A program made the translations under genes and the position numbers. The notes beneath the pieces were generated by a model. That model saw nothing but the letters and a program-made list of their open reading frames with translations, made no database searches and had not been told where the DNA came from. 64,000 nt of DNA from Mariannaea sp. PMI_226 (taxonomy: Eukaryota; Ascomycota; Sordariomycetes; Hypocreales; Nectriaceae): assembly GCA_024336345.1 (NCBI GenBank), contig JANFOG010000007.1, positions 744,001 through 808,000 of the forward strand. Direction: 5' to 3'. Of the stretch, positions 22,836-33,178 are shown piece by piece; position 1 is the stretch's first letter, and each line of letters begins with the position of its first letter.

Positions 22836-25829
22836 TTATTTGATCATCTTCTCCTGACTCTCCTTATACCTCTGCATCTGCGTATTAAAGTCGCGCTTAA
22901 AAGCGCTAATGTTTGCAAACGCTCTCTTCATGTGCTTCGTGCTCAGCTTCTTTGGCTCGTTGCTATTCTTGGCCGCGGCGCGTGCTAAGCCTAGGGCCGT
23001 CGTAACCATGTTGCGAATCTCGCGACCGTCGAAGTGTTCCTTGTACACACAATCCTCAAACCAATCCTCGATCTCGCTGTAGTCCTCTATGAGGCCCTTC
23101 CTGTCTAGCTTGTCGAGGAAGCCGTGAAAGATGGCACTCATCTGGTTCTCCTGGAGGCTCTCGTAACGGATGGCTAGGTGGATACGAGAGGGAATGGCAA
23201 CGTCGAACTGGGCGATTTGATTCGTGGTGAGGAACATGATGCCTTGGTAGTACTCGAGTACGCGGAGGAAAACTGAATGATAGGTAAAGGGGTTAGTAGG
23301 TTTCCGGAATGCACTTGAATAGTGACTTGAGGCGCACCAGAGACAAGGGCATTCTTGTCGGTAGACTGAATCGCATTGCCACGTCCGCGACTCTCGAGGA
23401 AGACATCAGCCTCATCGCTGGTTCATGTTAGCTGTGTATCGATATATATTTGCCGCCGCTGCACCGAGAACACAAACATGAGCAGAATAGCCTGCCACTT
23501 TGTAGCCAGCGAAAAGATTCTCGAGAGATTGGACTCGACATGAGTGGCTTTGGTGCCAACATCCGCAACGCTGACTGAAAACAGAGGCTTCCGGGTAGCG
23601 ATAGCGATGGTCTCAGCTGTTGAAGTCTTTCCAACACCGGGCGGCCCTGTGAGATGACGCGAATTAGAAACGATTTGTGCAATTCTTTTTTTTTTTTTTC
23701 AAGGTAATACAGGGGGGAAAGGAGCCCATACCGTATAGTAGAATAACAAGACCCTTGCCTTTGCCAGGAATCATGTCATTGACCTCAAGCTGCTCCTCGT
23801 CATCCTCCTCGTTAATTATCGTCTTAGAAATATGGCTGTTCACGAGGTCCAACAACAGTTTCTTGGTCGAGTTGTCGCCTACCAGCGTAAACAAGTCAGT
23901 AGTTTCCTATGAGCTATGAAGCAAAACCCGACGACTTACTACGTTCTTTCCCTCTCTTTGGTCTGGAATTCTCAAAGTCGTCGGCCAACTTGAGTTGGGA
24001 GTACCAAGCGCCGTCGGTGCCCTCGTCTGTTGGTCTTCTCAGTGACCTTACCTGGAGCTGCGCCCACTGTTTCTCCTTGAGAATGTAGCCCAGCACCCGG
24101 GGCGGGCAGACCAAGAACTGTTCATCCTCCCATTCTTCCTTGTTTGCAACCTCAGGGACGTCGAAATGCGTCCTGTACTGAGCAGCCAGACCACTGTTTG
24201 CCTTACAGTCAGAGCAAGCACAGCTTATAGCCACCCCGCTAGATCTGAGAGGTCCGTTGCGCCCGTCAGCACCACCGTATTGAAAGTAAGACTCGTAGTC
24301 AACCATGACTCTGCCTTGAATCTGGTTTCTTCGTTAGCTAAGAGACAAATAAAGGGACCTTCAAGTGTAGATGTTAACCCTAACGTTCAAAGTCTTTACA
24401 ACTGGGACAGGGTCGAGATGCAGCTGTCCATAGGAAGCGAGTAGATCTAAACTGCGAATCCCCAATGAACTCGCTGATGCATTGTCAAAGCTGGAAGCAA
24501 GCTATTAAGAAAGTTAATACTGAATCTCATATGCATATCAGCGTGATAGCATGTAGGGTGAGAGTCATACCTTTTCGTCACTCATCCCCGAAAACCCTTT
24601 CTTCTCCAAGATGCTCTGTCCCAAGTAATCAAACAGCCGCAAGCCCTCATTGGACTTACAAATGGAGCGAAACTGCTTCCCTCGCTTGATCAGCTCCTCA
24701 CGCACGACGTCATGTTTGGGATGGAGATTAAATGGGTAGAATGGAAGTGAAGTGAGCGGAAGGTGGCCGTCAAAGTACGGAAATCTGAGGGTGAACTGGA
24801 TGCGCCTAAAGGTGTCGTTCTTCCAGTCGTATGACCATGCTTCAAGTTCCCATGGTGCGAAGTCCCTATCTCCCAGGTGAGTATTGTTTCGCCACGGCCA
24901 GGCTCTCGCGTGGTCCTTGACGATAAATACCTGGTCCTCGTTCTGGAACGGGCGTCCGTATACGAGCATGCCGGGACGGAATACAGTCCATAAATCCTGA
25001 AATTGGATCGTCCCAGGCTGCTGCTTCGTATAGTTGGGTCGCATCTTGAAGTATCTATCAAGTTTTTCATCGCCAGACGAGCCCCCAGAGATGGTGTCGA
25101 GAAGAAGGCCTAGGTCGGCGCGGGCCTGCTTCGTAACATCATCTTCAGTGGCCTTCTCAGCCTCGGCGCGAAGCTCATCCCAATGAAATACAATGGCTTC
25201 ATAGGGTGATTTGAGGGTCACCGGCGAGTTGCGAAAAATATGGTAGGGATGGTGGCTGAGATTCTCCTTCAGCAGAGCCCATAGTTCCAGATTGGTGATG
25301 TCGATTTCGGACGCGTTCCCCTTGATGAAAAGCGGGTATTTGACTTCATCAATGTACTTGCGCAGAATGAAGGCGTACTTGTCGCGGCCTACGTCCTTAG
25401 ACTTGGACTTTCGAAGCTTGCTGTCCTCTTCGATTGGCTCGCCCGATTCCGGGTCAGTTCGATTGATGACAATCTTGACTCGAGAGCCAAGCCCTTTCCC
25501 CTGTTCCTCCTCCTGTCCCTATGATATCATTAATGAGATAGGAACTAGAATGCCTGGGATTCGGATTCCATCTTACTTTTTCTGATTTTTCTCCTTCAGG
25601 CGTAGTCGTTTCCTCGCCCAATTTCCCCAGCTTGGATGCCTCATCCAGTTGGGCAAGTGATGACTGTGTGAGGTGCGTTCCTTTTTGCTTCAGGTCCAAT
25701 TCTGTAAGTTTCCTTTCAAGGGTAGAAATCTTTTCCAGGAGATCCTAATGAATATTAATTATTGTGATTTGGTCAAACGGCCAATAGACTTACTGAGACT
25801 GATGGCAACGCCTCATGTGTGGTCGCCAT
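22836..25829 (-). CDS. AAA+ ATPase with N-terminal DUF7025-type domain
   Basis: Large fungal AAA+ ATPase of unknown target. From the ATG at 25829 (MATTHEALPSVS) it runs through a short coiled-coil-like segment (LLEKISTLERKLTELDL), then a long exon (about 25521-24565) with the N-terminal substrate-type domain: YAFILRKYIDEVKYPLFIKG, FRPGMLVYG, then the Trp-rich AWSYDWKNDTFRRI. Next comes VMVDYESYFQY. The ATPase core has Walker A GPPGVGKTST (about 23640-23610), Walker B LLIDEADVFLE across an intron at about 23420-23455, sensor-1 TTNQ (MFLTTNQIAQFD) and arginine-finger-region residues in IPSRIHLAIRY. The end, STKHMKRAFANISAFKRDF, is the usual C-terminal helix bundle. At least seven introns; the junction near 23905-23935 could not be fitted cleanly. 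It is divergently transcribed from a DUF7708 gene 754 bp away. Confidence 0.85.
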
Positions 25830-26583
25830 GTTGAATACAGTGTACCCAGCAACGCGCTGTTGAGTTGACTGTGGCTAAAATTGAGCGACAGAGTGGCTAG
25901 TAGAGGCAAAGATTGCTTGCGAGACCGAATAATTAGACATGAAAATATTCAGATGAGGCTCTAGTCTCCAGTCATTTCTCCGTCGCCTCGCGTCGGTACT
26001 TGAGAATGCGTATTGTATTTTCAAGCTGACTTGTCAAATTAAAGTAGGTCTTTCTCTCCAGCTGCAGCTAAGCCGCATACAACGAATGATTTACGACATT
26101 GGTCATGCGTTTACGAGCATTTTCTTGCATTTCTGACCTCCATTACGTTCCAAGTTGGTCGACAGATATCTGTACCAACGTGTGATTCTCCCTCCAATAC
26201 AGATGCATTAGGTGTAGGAATCTACCAAGCCTTCACCAAGGTAAGGCTTTAATCTTTGATTTTAGTGGCTTAATTGAGTAGGGTGGCTGTCATTCTAGTC
26301 AAGGTGGCCTATTTCGCAACCGTGGCATGGTCCTTTACATGCATGGATGCCCAACATTGAATTGCCCGGTTGCATGTCAGGTGCTCTCCCGTGATCCATG
26401 TATTGAACTGAGGAGATGAATCTTGGCCGAACACCATTGGTGCTGCACCTGCTTATCAAGCGCGCTGCATCATCAGTCCATGTCTTTGCTCTACAAATCT
26501 GCACATTGAGGGATGTACCCTCGTTTTCCCATTCTGATCAGTCACATCTCCACCGCCACAAGCCGAACACCGACTTTATCGCA
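25830..26583. promoter_or_regulatory. Shared upstream region of the divergent AAA ATPase and DUF7708 genes
   Basis: A 754-bp non-coding interval between the two divergent start codons. It could hold a bidirectional promoter. Mostly AT-rich, with no clear palindromic operator and no RNA gene seen. Confidence 0.4.
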
Positions 26584-28517
26584 ATGTCTCTGAAGGAAAG
26601 ATGGAACGTCAAGGAGGAGGCGAGGACGTTTACTTCCAAGGACATGTATGACCAGACATGCGATCCTGCCACTGTTCATCTGACAGTACTTCTAGGGACA
26701 CACTGCAGCGATCCGATCAAAGACAGAAGCAGCTCCGAGAAACAGTCAAACTAGCTCGGAGATTCACCAAAGAAGAGCGATCTGCCCTCGAAATCGAAAG
26801 TATGGAGGCCTTTGGGGACTTTTGGCAGGCCGCGATGGGAGGCAAAATCACCTTTGATGCCAACCATGAGCACGGGGTAGGACGTGTTTCCAAGAGAGCG
26901 AATAGCTTATCAGCGTCGGCGTACTTCTTCTTGCAGGACATGAGCCCCATGGTGGAAATTGTCAAAAATCTTGGAGCTCCTTACGGCAATATGGCAATCG
27001 GGACCATCTGCTTTGTGTTTGCTGTAAGGTGCCCATGTCCATACTTCTAGCACTGCGGTAAGGAAACTGAAAACGTGTAACCAGGTCTCCAAAAACCGCG
27101 TCAGAATGGAGGAGCAGATCAACTCGACCTTTCTGAGCATCCAGGATCGCCTACCAAGTATCAGGATGTATCAGCATGTTTATAACGAGAAAAATGAACT
27201 CCAGACACTCTTGCAGTCAAAAATCGTGGATGCATACGACGGGTTCATTAGCTTTTGCATCGCTGCCCTAGAATTTTATGCCGTGCCCAGCTATCGTGAG
27301 TAACAGCATTTTTACCCTGCGGCGATTCGTGTTCGTGGTGACTGGTGTGATAATGAATAATAGGGCGAATACTTTGGGCATTAAAAGGCACCAGCAGGCT
27401 TGAGGAAAAAGCGGCACGAGTGCAAAAGTCCATCGTAGATATGAGATTGGCGTGCGAAGACTTGCTCAACCAAAACGTCAACATCGTAAAAACGAGGCTC
27501 GAAGAAGTAAGAAATCAAAATATCGGTGAGTTAACCTATTGATAGAAACATATTGTCCCAGAGAAGGTAATGGTGTATCGGTTGGAGATCTCCAACGTCA
27601 GTTAACAGGTTCGTTCGCACCCGTGTAAAGCCAGCGCCAATGAGAGAGGAACTAATATTCACATGCCTCGTACAGAGCTGCAAAATGACCGTGATTTTAA
27701 CAACCTCGAAACCATTCGCGGCCTTCTAAGAATAGAGGCGTTCTCGCCTGAGGCCCTGCTAACCCAGTTCCGCACCCACCAAAGTAATCTCGCGGCGGAG
27801 TTCCGGTCAGGCAGCTTGTCCAGCGATATGACACCCAGAGAGCGTTTAGGTATGGTCAGGAATGACACTGAGTACAAGGAATGGCTGGATTCTCAGCGCT
27901 CAGGCATGTTCATTCTCTCTGGTCAGAACTGCTTTATCGGAGCCACTCATTGCTGGGTGTCACCAGTGGCACTTGATTTGATCGAAAAGTTCGTGTGGGA
28001 GCCCCAAACGGACTCGAACCCAGACCCTTGCGTGTTTTATTTGTTCGGACATCGTGACACAGACGAAACTTGCTCAGAAGTCCTCTCCCTCTTGATCTTC
28101 GAACTCCTGAGCATGAACAAAGAAGCTCTACGCCATGGACAAGAGTTTTGTGAGCTCTGGGCCGAGCTTCGGTCGTACGCGCAGCTAGCACAGTCCCGCG
28201 ACGCTCCACAGTACGAGGTGCAACAAGGGCCCTACAAGGTCGCTCTGAGGGCAATCGACTTGTTTGGCCCTAACAGAACTATATGGATCGTCCTCGACCG
28301 CGTTGATAAATGCCGGTTGGCGCCTGGTCAACGGGGTTCTCAGCACCGAGGGGGACGGATGCTGCTCCAAACTATGGTGCATTTGGTTGAGCAAGCGGTT
28401 CCGCGGGTCAAGGTTCTTGCTGTGGTGAATAGGGCGGACTGGCACGTTGAGGATCAGGTGGATGAGCTAGGTCAGCAAAGGGAAGAGAGTGTGATGATAC
28501 AGACATTTCATGAATGA
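26584..28517 (+). CDS. DUF7708 STAND-like protein lacking a classical P-loop
   Basis: Member of a fungal family whose N-terminal DUF7708 domain often fronts NACHT/STAND architectures linked with fungal self/non-self recognition. The N-terminal domain is seen in FGDFWQAAMGGKITFDANHEHG, LQDMSPMVEIVKNLGAPYG and QDRLPSIRMYQHVYNEK. A long last exon (about 27677-28517) contains DSQRSGMFILSGQNCFIGATHCWVSPVALDLI, where an NTPase would have GxxxxGK[ST]; here the Lys is absent. A later Walker-B-like IWIVLDRVDKC follows. Proposed first intron 26646-26686 joins MSLKERWN...KD to ITSRDTLQRS, but at 41 bp it is very short. Other introns: about 27025-27085, 27296-27363 and one or more at 27525-27676. The protein ends soon after the NTPase-like part, with no visible repeat domain, so it may be a short or truncated form. 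Confidence 0.7.
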
Positions 28518-30410
28518 GCTTGTTGGTGCATACCATTTTTGAGTTTCTGTTTTGGATGGCCGATTTAGAGAGAGGGAGAAGAGGTTGCTTCAGAACCGTC
28601 CCATTTAGGAGCTGTGCTACTCTTGGAACGTTGTGAAAGATTGACTAGGTCTATTTGAAAGTGGTAGTTATGAGTGTTCTGCGGGATGGATTCACCTTAT
28701 TGTTGAGAGTCTGATTTAGTATTTCCATGGTAATTTGAAGACCTCGTGGCAATTGGTCATGGAAATGGAACAGAACCCAATCGGCAAATAAAGAGGGGAT
28801 GAGTATAAAGGTTGCAAATGGTTGAAAGTCTCTCTGAAACACTGCCAGGAGCACGGTCGAAGATCCAAAAGTTGGTTACAAACAGGAAGGACAACACAGT
28901 ACCATACTCTAAAGTAATGTGTGCAATAAACTTTAAAGTTTCATGTCGATGAGATGAATAGCAAACCCCGGAGATTGTCCAAAGGGGTTGAAGCTGGGTT
29001 GGAGCTGGCTTGGAGCCAGAATGAGCTTGCTTGGCACTCGAACGTTAAAGTGTCAAAGGAGGCCAAGTATTTTTCCTGCAGATGTTGCACACCAACAGTG
29101 ATCAAAACCCGTACCGTATCCCGAGGAAATCAAATAGACTAATAAGGAATTCGTAATCCTAAATACTAGGCGTGTACAGTTCGGATCAGCCACGACGTCT
29201 CTGACCGCAAGCTCCGCTGGACACTGAGCTGCGCAACATGGCCGGAGTTGGCTTAGCGAGCTGGCAGAAATCCCGAGAGGAGTTACGAGCACTGGGTTTA
29301 TTACTATTACTCTAATCAACCTACAAACTTCATCCAATATCAAATGGACGGCACAGAAAACCCATACTGGCTGTAAATATTACAGCGGCTGAAGGCATTA
29401 GCATACGCATCACTATTTCTCGAGCGTTAATCCAAATGATTCTATTCAAGTCATCATAGAATTTCTATCAAGCCTGTGATGTCTGAATATGTTTTAAGTA
29501 AGCTTGTCAATCTCTGTCGTGCTATGAAGAGAACATTTTGATACTCTCCAACGAGAAACTTACCACTTCCATGCTCAGACCATAAGAAGTATAGCCCCCA
29601 ACTTCTTAACTCCCGTTGCCTGAATAATTCTATAAGAATCTCTTTTTCCCTCCTCCTTTTCTTCTTTTGTGTAACCAACACCTATCGGTGGTTACTTTTG
29701 TTATTTCTTAGTATAATGCTTTAATTATGTACCAAAATAAACCCATTTCGATCCGGTTTATCCCTTGGGAGCTGGCCTTGCATGAAAATCTCGAGAGCCC
29801 ACATAAACGTAATGAGAATATAGTAAACTGACAAGAAGGATGAGTTCGCCTAGTGGATTAGTGGCGACGAACGGGAACCCCCAGGGAGGAAGCCTAGGGA
29901 GATTCAGAGAAAGCCTAAAACCTGTGGGCAAATAAGGTACCTATAGATAGCAATGTTCACCCCAACCAAAATGTGTATGGTAGGTAACAGTACAAGTGTC
30001 TAGGTATGCGGTAATTTTAACGTGCACCTCTTGTATGTAGAAGGCCTCCTTGGATCAGTCTTCCGAAGACCCACCGTGCGTTTGCCCTGATTGGTCAACC
30101 CTTTATGCCCTTCCCCACCGCCTTGGTAGACTTACATGTCATAGTGCCAGTTAAGGTAGCTGGGTAAGGGGAGTTGGGTAAGGGCAGCTGGGTAAGGGTA
30201 GTTATCGGTCGCGAGTTGTCGTGTCGTGACAAGTCCTCGTGCTACAGCCTACTCTTACTTTTGTATCTACACCCGTTCGCCGTGCTGTTCTCAACCTTAG
30301 TAGTCTAACACGAGTAAGTAAGACACCCAAGGCCGTCAAGCTCGTCCTATAAGTCGGCCGTCGCTTACACCGTCGCCTACCTATCCAGTACTTCCGAGTC
30401 GCGATCAACA
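28518..30410. other. Intergenic region, no supported gene
   Basis: Only short frames with no recognisable product. The last 250 bp form the promoter of the AIF-like gene and contain a triplicated 14-bp motif described separately. Confidence 0.45.
30158..30199 (+). repeat. Three tandem copies of a 14-bp motif in the AIF-like gene promoter
   Basis: AGYTGGGTAAGGGN is repeated exactly every 14 bp at 30158, 30172 and 30186, about 210-250 bp before the ATG of the oxidoreductase. The even spacing (about 1.3 helical turns) and upstream position suggest a clustered regulator site, but a simple slippage origin is also possible. Confidence 0.6.
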
Positions 30411-31661
30411 ATGTCGGAAACCCACAACTTTGTTGTCTTGGGCGGGTCGGCAGCTGGTCTCGGCATCGCTCACTCCTTCCTCAAGCACATCGAGCCAGAA
30501 CTGAAGAAGTTGGGCAAGACCTACCATACATACATTGTCGACAGCTCCTCCCACTTTTTCTGGAATACCGGCAGCCCACGCTCTATTGTGTCGGCTACGC
30601 TCCTTCCTGCCGATAACCTCTTCGCGCCTATCGCCGATGGCTTCTCGTCATACGATTCGTCCTCGTACACTGTCATTCATGGCACAGCCGAGACCTGGGA
30701 TGTCGAAGGTCGCACGGTCACAATCAAGTTGGCAGACAGTCAGGATACTCAGACGCTGCCATACTATGCACTTGTCCTTGCTACCGGTACCCGTTCCCCA
30801 TCTCCCGCTACGTCCCTCCAAGGCAACTATACCATTACCAAAGCTGCTATTGCGGATCTGAACGAGAAGCTTGCTTCGGCTGTATCTGTTATAGTCTCTG
30901 GGGGTGGACCAACTGGCGTGGAGACGGCAGGCGAAGTTGGTTACTTCCATAATGGCTCCGCAGGATGGTTCAGCTCCTCTCCCTCCAATCCAAAGGCGAA
31001 AGTCACACTGATTACTAGCGCTGACAAACTTTTGCCTGTCCTTGGTAAATCGTGTGCGCTTACGGCCGAAGCATACCTTAACAAAGTTGGTGTCGACGTT
31101 ATATATAACGTCAGTGTCGTTTCGTCCGTTGCCGACGCCGACGGCAAGACCACCGTCAATCTATCTAACGGCGAACAGTGGACTGCTGACGTATACATTC
31201 CTGCTGGGGGCACCAAGCCCAATAGTGAATACGTTCCCGCAGATCTCAAGAACGACCGGGGCTACGTCAAGACTGACGGCACAACTCTTCGTGCCGATGC
31301 TGCTGGATCCCGCGTCTACGTGATTGGCGATGTTGGTGACTATTCTCGCGGAGGCTTTCACAATCTTTACGGCGCTATGCCGGTCCTCGCTACCAACATC
31401 AAGCGTGACTTGCTCGCGGCTGCAGCCTCTGACGAGCCGGGTGCCAAGCCGAAAGGCCCAGATCGTCTGTTCACTCCGAATAACTCTGAGACCCAAGCCG
31501 TCCCCATCGGTCCGCGAGGTGTGGGTGCCGTGAATGGATGGGGACTTCCTAGCTTCCTGATTTGGCTCCTCAAGGGTCGTAATTATATGATTGGCAACAT
31601 TCCCCTCACTGTGAATGGCAACATGGTCATGAGAGATAATACTATATGGGTGCCGAAGTAG
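30411..31661 (+). CDS. AIF/FSP1-like FAD-dependent NAD(P)H oxidoreductase
   Basis: Pyridine-nucleotide-disulphide-type flavoprotein of the AIF/AMID (FSP1-like) group, which transfers electrons from NAD(P)H to quinones or other acceptors. A single uninterrupted frame of 416 codons. The N-terminal FAD site is VVLGGSAAGLGIA (residues 8-20), with a relaxed GxSxxG fingerprint. LVLATGTRSP (121-130) is the usual ATG motif, the NAD(P)H site is SGGGPTGVETAGE (163-175), and the second FAD contact is VYVIGDVGD (302-310). No signal peptide is visible; a C-terminal hydrophobic stretch (LPSFLIWLLKGRNYMIG) could associate with membranes. The sequence is GC-richer and has stronger C-ending codon bias than its flanks, suggesting good expression. 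Confidence 0.9.
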   Translation: MSETHNFVVLGGSAAGLGIAHSFLKHIEPELKKLGKTYHTYIVDSSSHFFWNTGSPRSIVSATLLPADNLFAPIADGFSSYDSSSYTVIHGTAETWDVEGRTVTIKLADSQDTQTLPYYALVLATGTRSPSPATSLQGNYTITKAAIADLNEKLASAVSVIVSGGGPTGVETAGEVGYFHNGSAGWFSSSPSNPKAKVTLITSADKLLPVLGKSCALTAEAYLNKVGVDVIYNVSVVSSVADADGKTTVNLSNGEQWTADVYIPAGGTKPNSEYVPADLKNDRGYVKTDGTTLRADAAGSRVYVIGDVGDYSRGGFHNLYGAMPVLATNIKRDLLAAAASDEPGAKPKGPDRLFTPNNSETQAVPIGPRGVGAVNGWGLPSFLIWLLKGRNYMIGNIPLTVNGNMVMRDNTIWVPK

Positions 31662-32319
31662 TGGGCCCCAAACCCCGGGGTTATCGCTGTCTTGCTCCGC
31701 CTTCGTTGTATTGGACTATTTTGAAATGGAAGCGTGAATGGGGAAATAGGGTAACAAAGGGGAAGTATAAGGTGGTTGGGGCATGAGTGGAATGAACGGT
31801 ATTAATACGCGTCTGATAGTTACCAACTATGTTTTTTGACGTTCATGACCTGATTGAAACCATAATTATATGCCTTCTGGCATTGCCTCATGTTTTTTAG
31901 ATGATAAGCAAAAAGATATTTCTATGTGTAGATAAAGTGATAATCTTTTGGATTTACTAAATACCAGAATAGACATTTAAACGCCCCTACGGACCCAACC
32001 TGGACTTTGTCTGTTCCCCTGGTTTGAAAATCGGTGGAATGGAGTCAGCATCTCGTAAAGGTTGCAAGTTCACCTTCAGAAACAGCATCTCAAATATCCA
32101 AAATGTTTTCCTAAACCTCCCATAATGGAAGCCTACTTGCGGCCAACATACACTTTTGATGTAAACAAATCATTTCCTTTACTCTACCCTCACTTGATCT
32201 TTCCGCCTACAATACCTGTTCCCGCTTTTGCCAATCATCCCTGTGCGTTATGCCACAACCAGCTGGGCCAGCAAACATGGCAGTATCTTCATCTCAAACG
32301 ATATACTTATGTCACATAA

Positions 32320-32510
32320 GATAGGGGCAACTTCAAGGCACAGAAGGTCTTGATTTCTAGCTATAGAAAGGTCCTACAGCAGGCCATTTATCTTCTATGG
32401 ATGGGGCCATCTATAGGGGCATGAGCCCTATAAGAACTCATTAAAGCTGTTGTTGTAAGCCTTGGTTCACTTACACAGGTCATAGCTGGCGATGCCCTCA
32501 CCGCTCCAAC
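32320..32510 (+). repeat. Diverged direct repeat, copy A (left of the MFS/ATP-grasp pair)
   Basis: By eye this segment aligns in the same orientation and order with 37199-37385. Shared blocks include AGATAG...GGGCAACTT, AGAAGGTC-TGATTT-CT-GCTATA, TAT-GATGGGG-CAT-TA-GGG and GGTCATAGCTGGCGAT-CCCTCA-CGCTC. Identity looks like 70-80% with small gaps. It resembles an old solo LTR or non-autonomous element fragment. Confidence 0.75.
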
Positions 32511-32959
32511 AGGCCCGATGTGACCGCTATTTGACAGCATATATAGTGGCACGGACGTGCCACAATGAAGTGATTCGCCACTTACAAGTGCTAACTACCT
32601 ACTTAAACATGTCTTGGTCCACACATCAAGTCCATAGATAATGAGCATGAAAAGTAGCATAACTAAGTAGTAATCTATTTTAACCGAGACATATTGCTTG
32701 GAGAAATTTGATCGCTTTGGCCACCAAATTGACAGGGATTTCGAATTGGTGAAAGGCGGGAAACCAAGCCATCAGAGGCATTTGAACAGTAAGATGGACG
32801 ATATTATAAGAAAAGACACACATGCATCAAATGGATCCCTTCCGCATCACAGCCAGCGTCATAACTACCGGAGGCTTCGCTCTCAGCGTTTGTTCGGCAT
32901 TGCACCTGCTTATCTATAACTTGAAGAGCCAGGACAGGGCGCCTGGGGCGCGCAAAGCA

Positions 32960-33165
32960 GAACTAAATAATCCAACTATTATGTTACAATTATTATCCAA
33001 ACCCAATGCTAATAATCCAACTCTTAACTTCCAAACTCTTAAACTATTATTTAAATATTACAATTATATATATAAGAATGATAGGGAAATTATTAAGTAA
33101 TATATAAAATATTCTAATAATATATTATAAACCAATTTATACAATAAAGAATTTACATTCTAGCT
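32960..33165. other. AT-rich block flanking the MFS gene
   Basis: Very AT-rich with TTATAT/AATTAT-type words, no coding signal and a sharp change to the GC-rich MFS coding sequence at about 33180. This composition is what repeat-induced point mutation leaves in decayed repeats, but I could not identify the original element. Confidence 0.6.
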
Positions 33166-33178
33166 ATAGGCTTATGGG

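Larger units (their letters stand above)
31662..33178. other. Intergenic region carrying repeat copy A and an AT-rich block
   Basis: Holds repeat copy A (32320-32510) and an AT-rich block just before the MFS gene (32960-33165), both described separately. 32547-32564 is a small inverted repeat, GTGGCAC/GTGCCAC. No coding frame is supported. Confidence 0.5.

Noticed and set aside
28005..28030. tRNA B-box-like GACTCGAACCC (minus sense)
   Set aside because: It lies inside the conserved coding exon of the DUF7708 gene, with no matching A box or acceptor stem.
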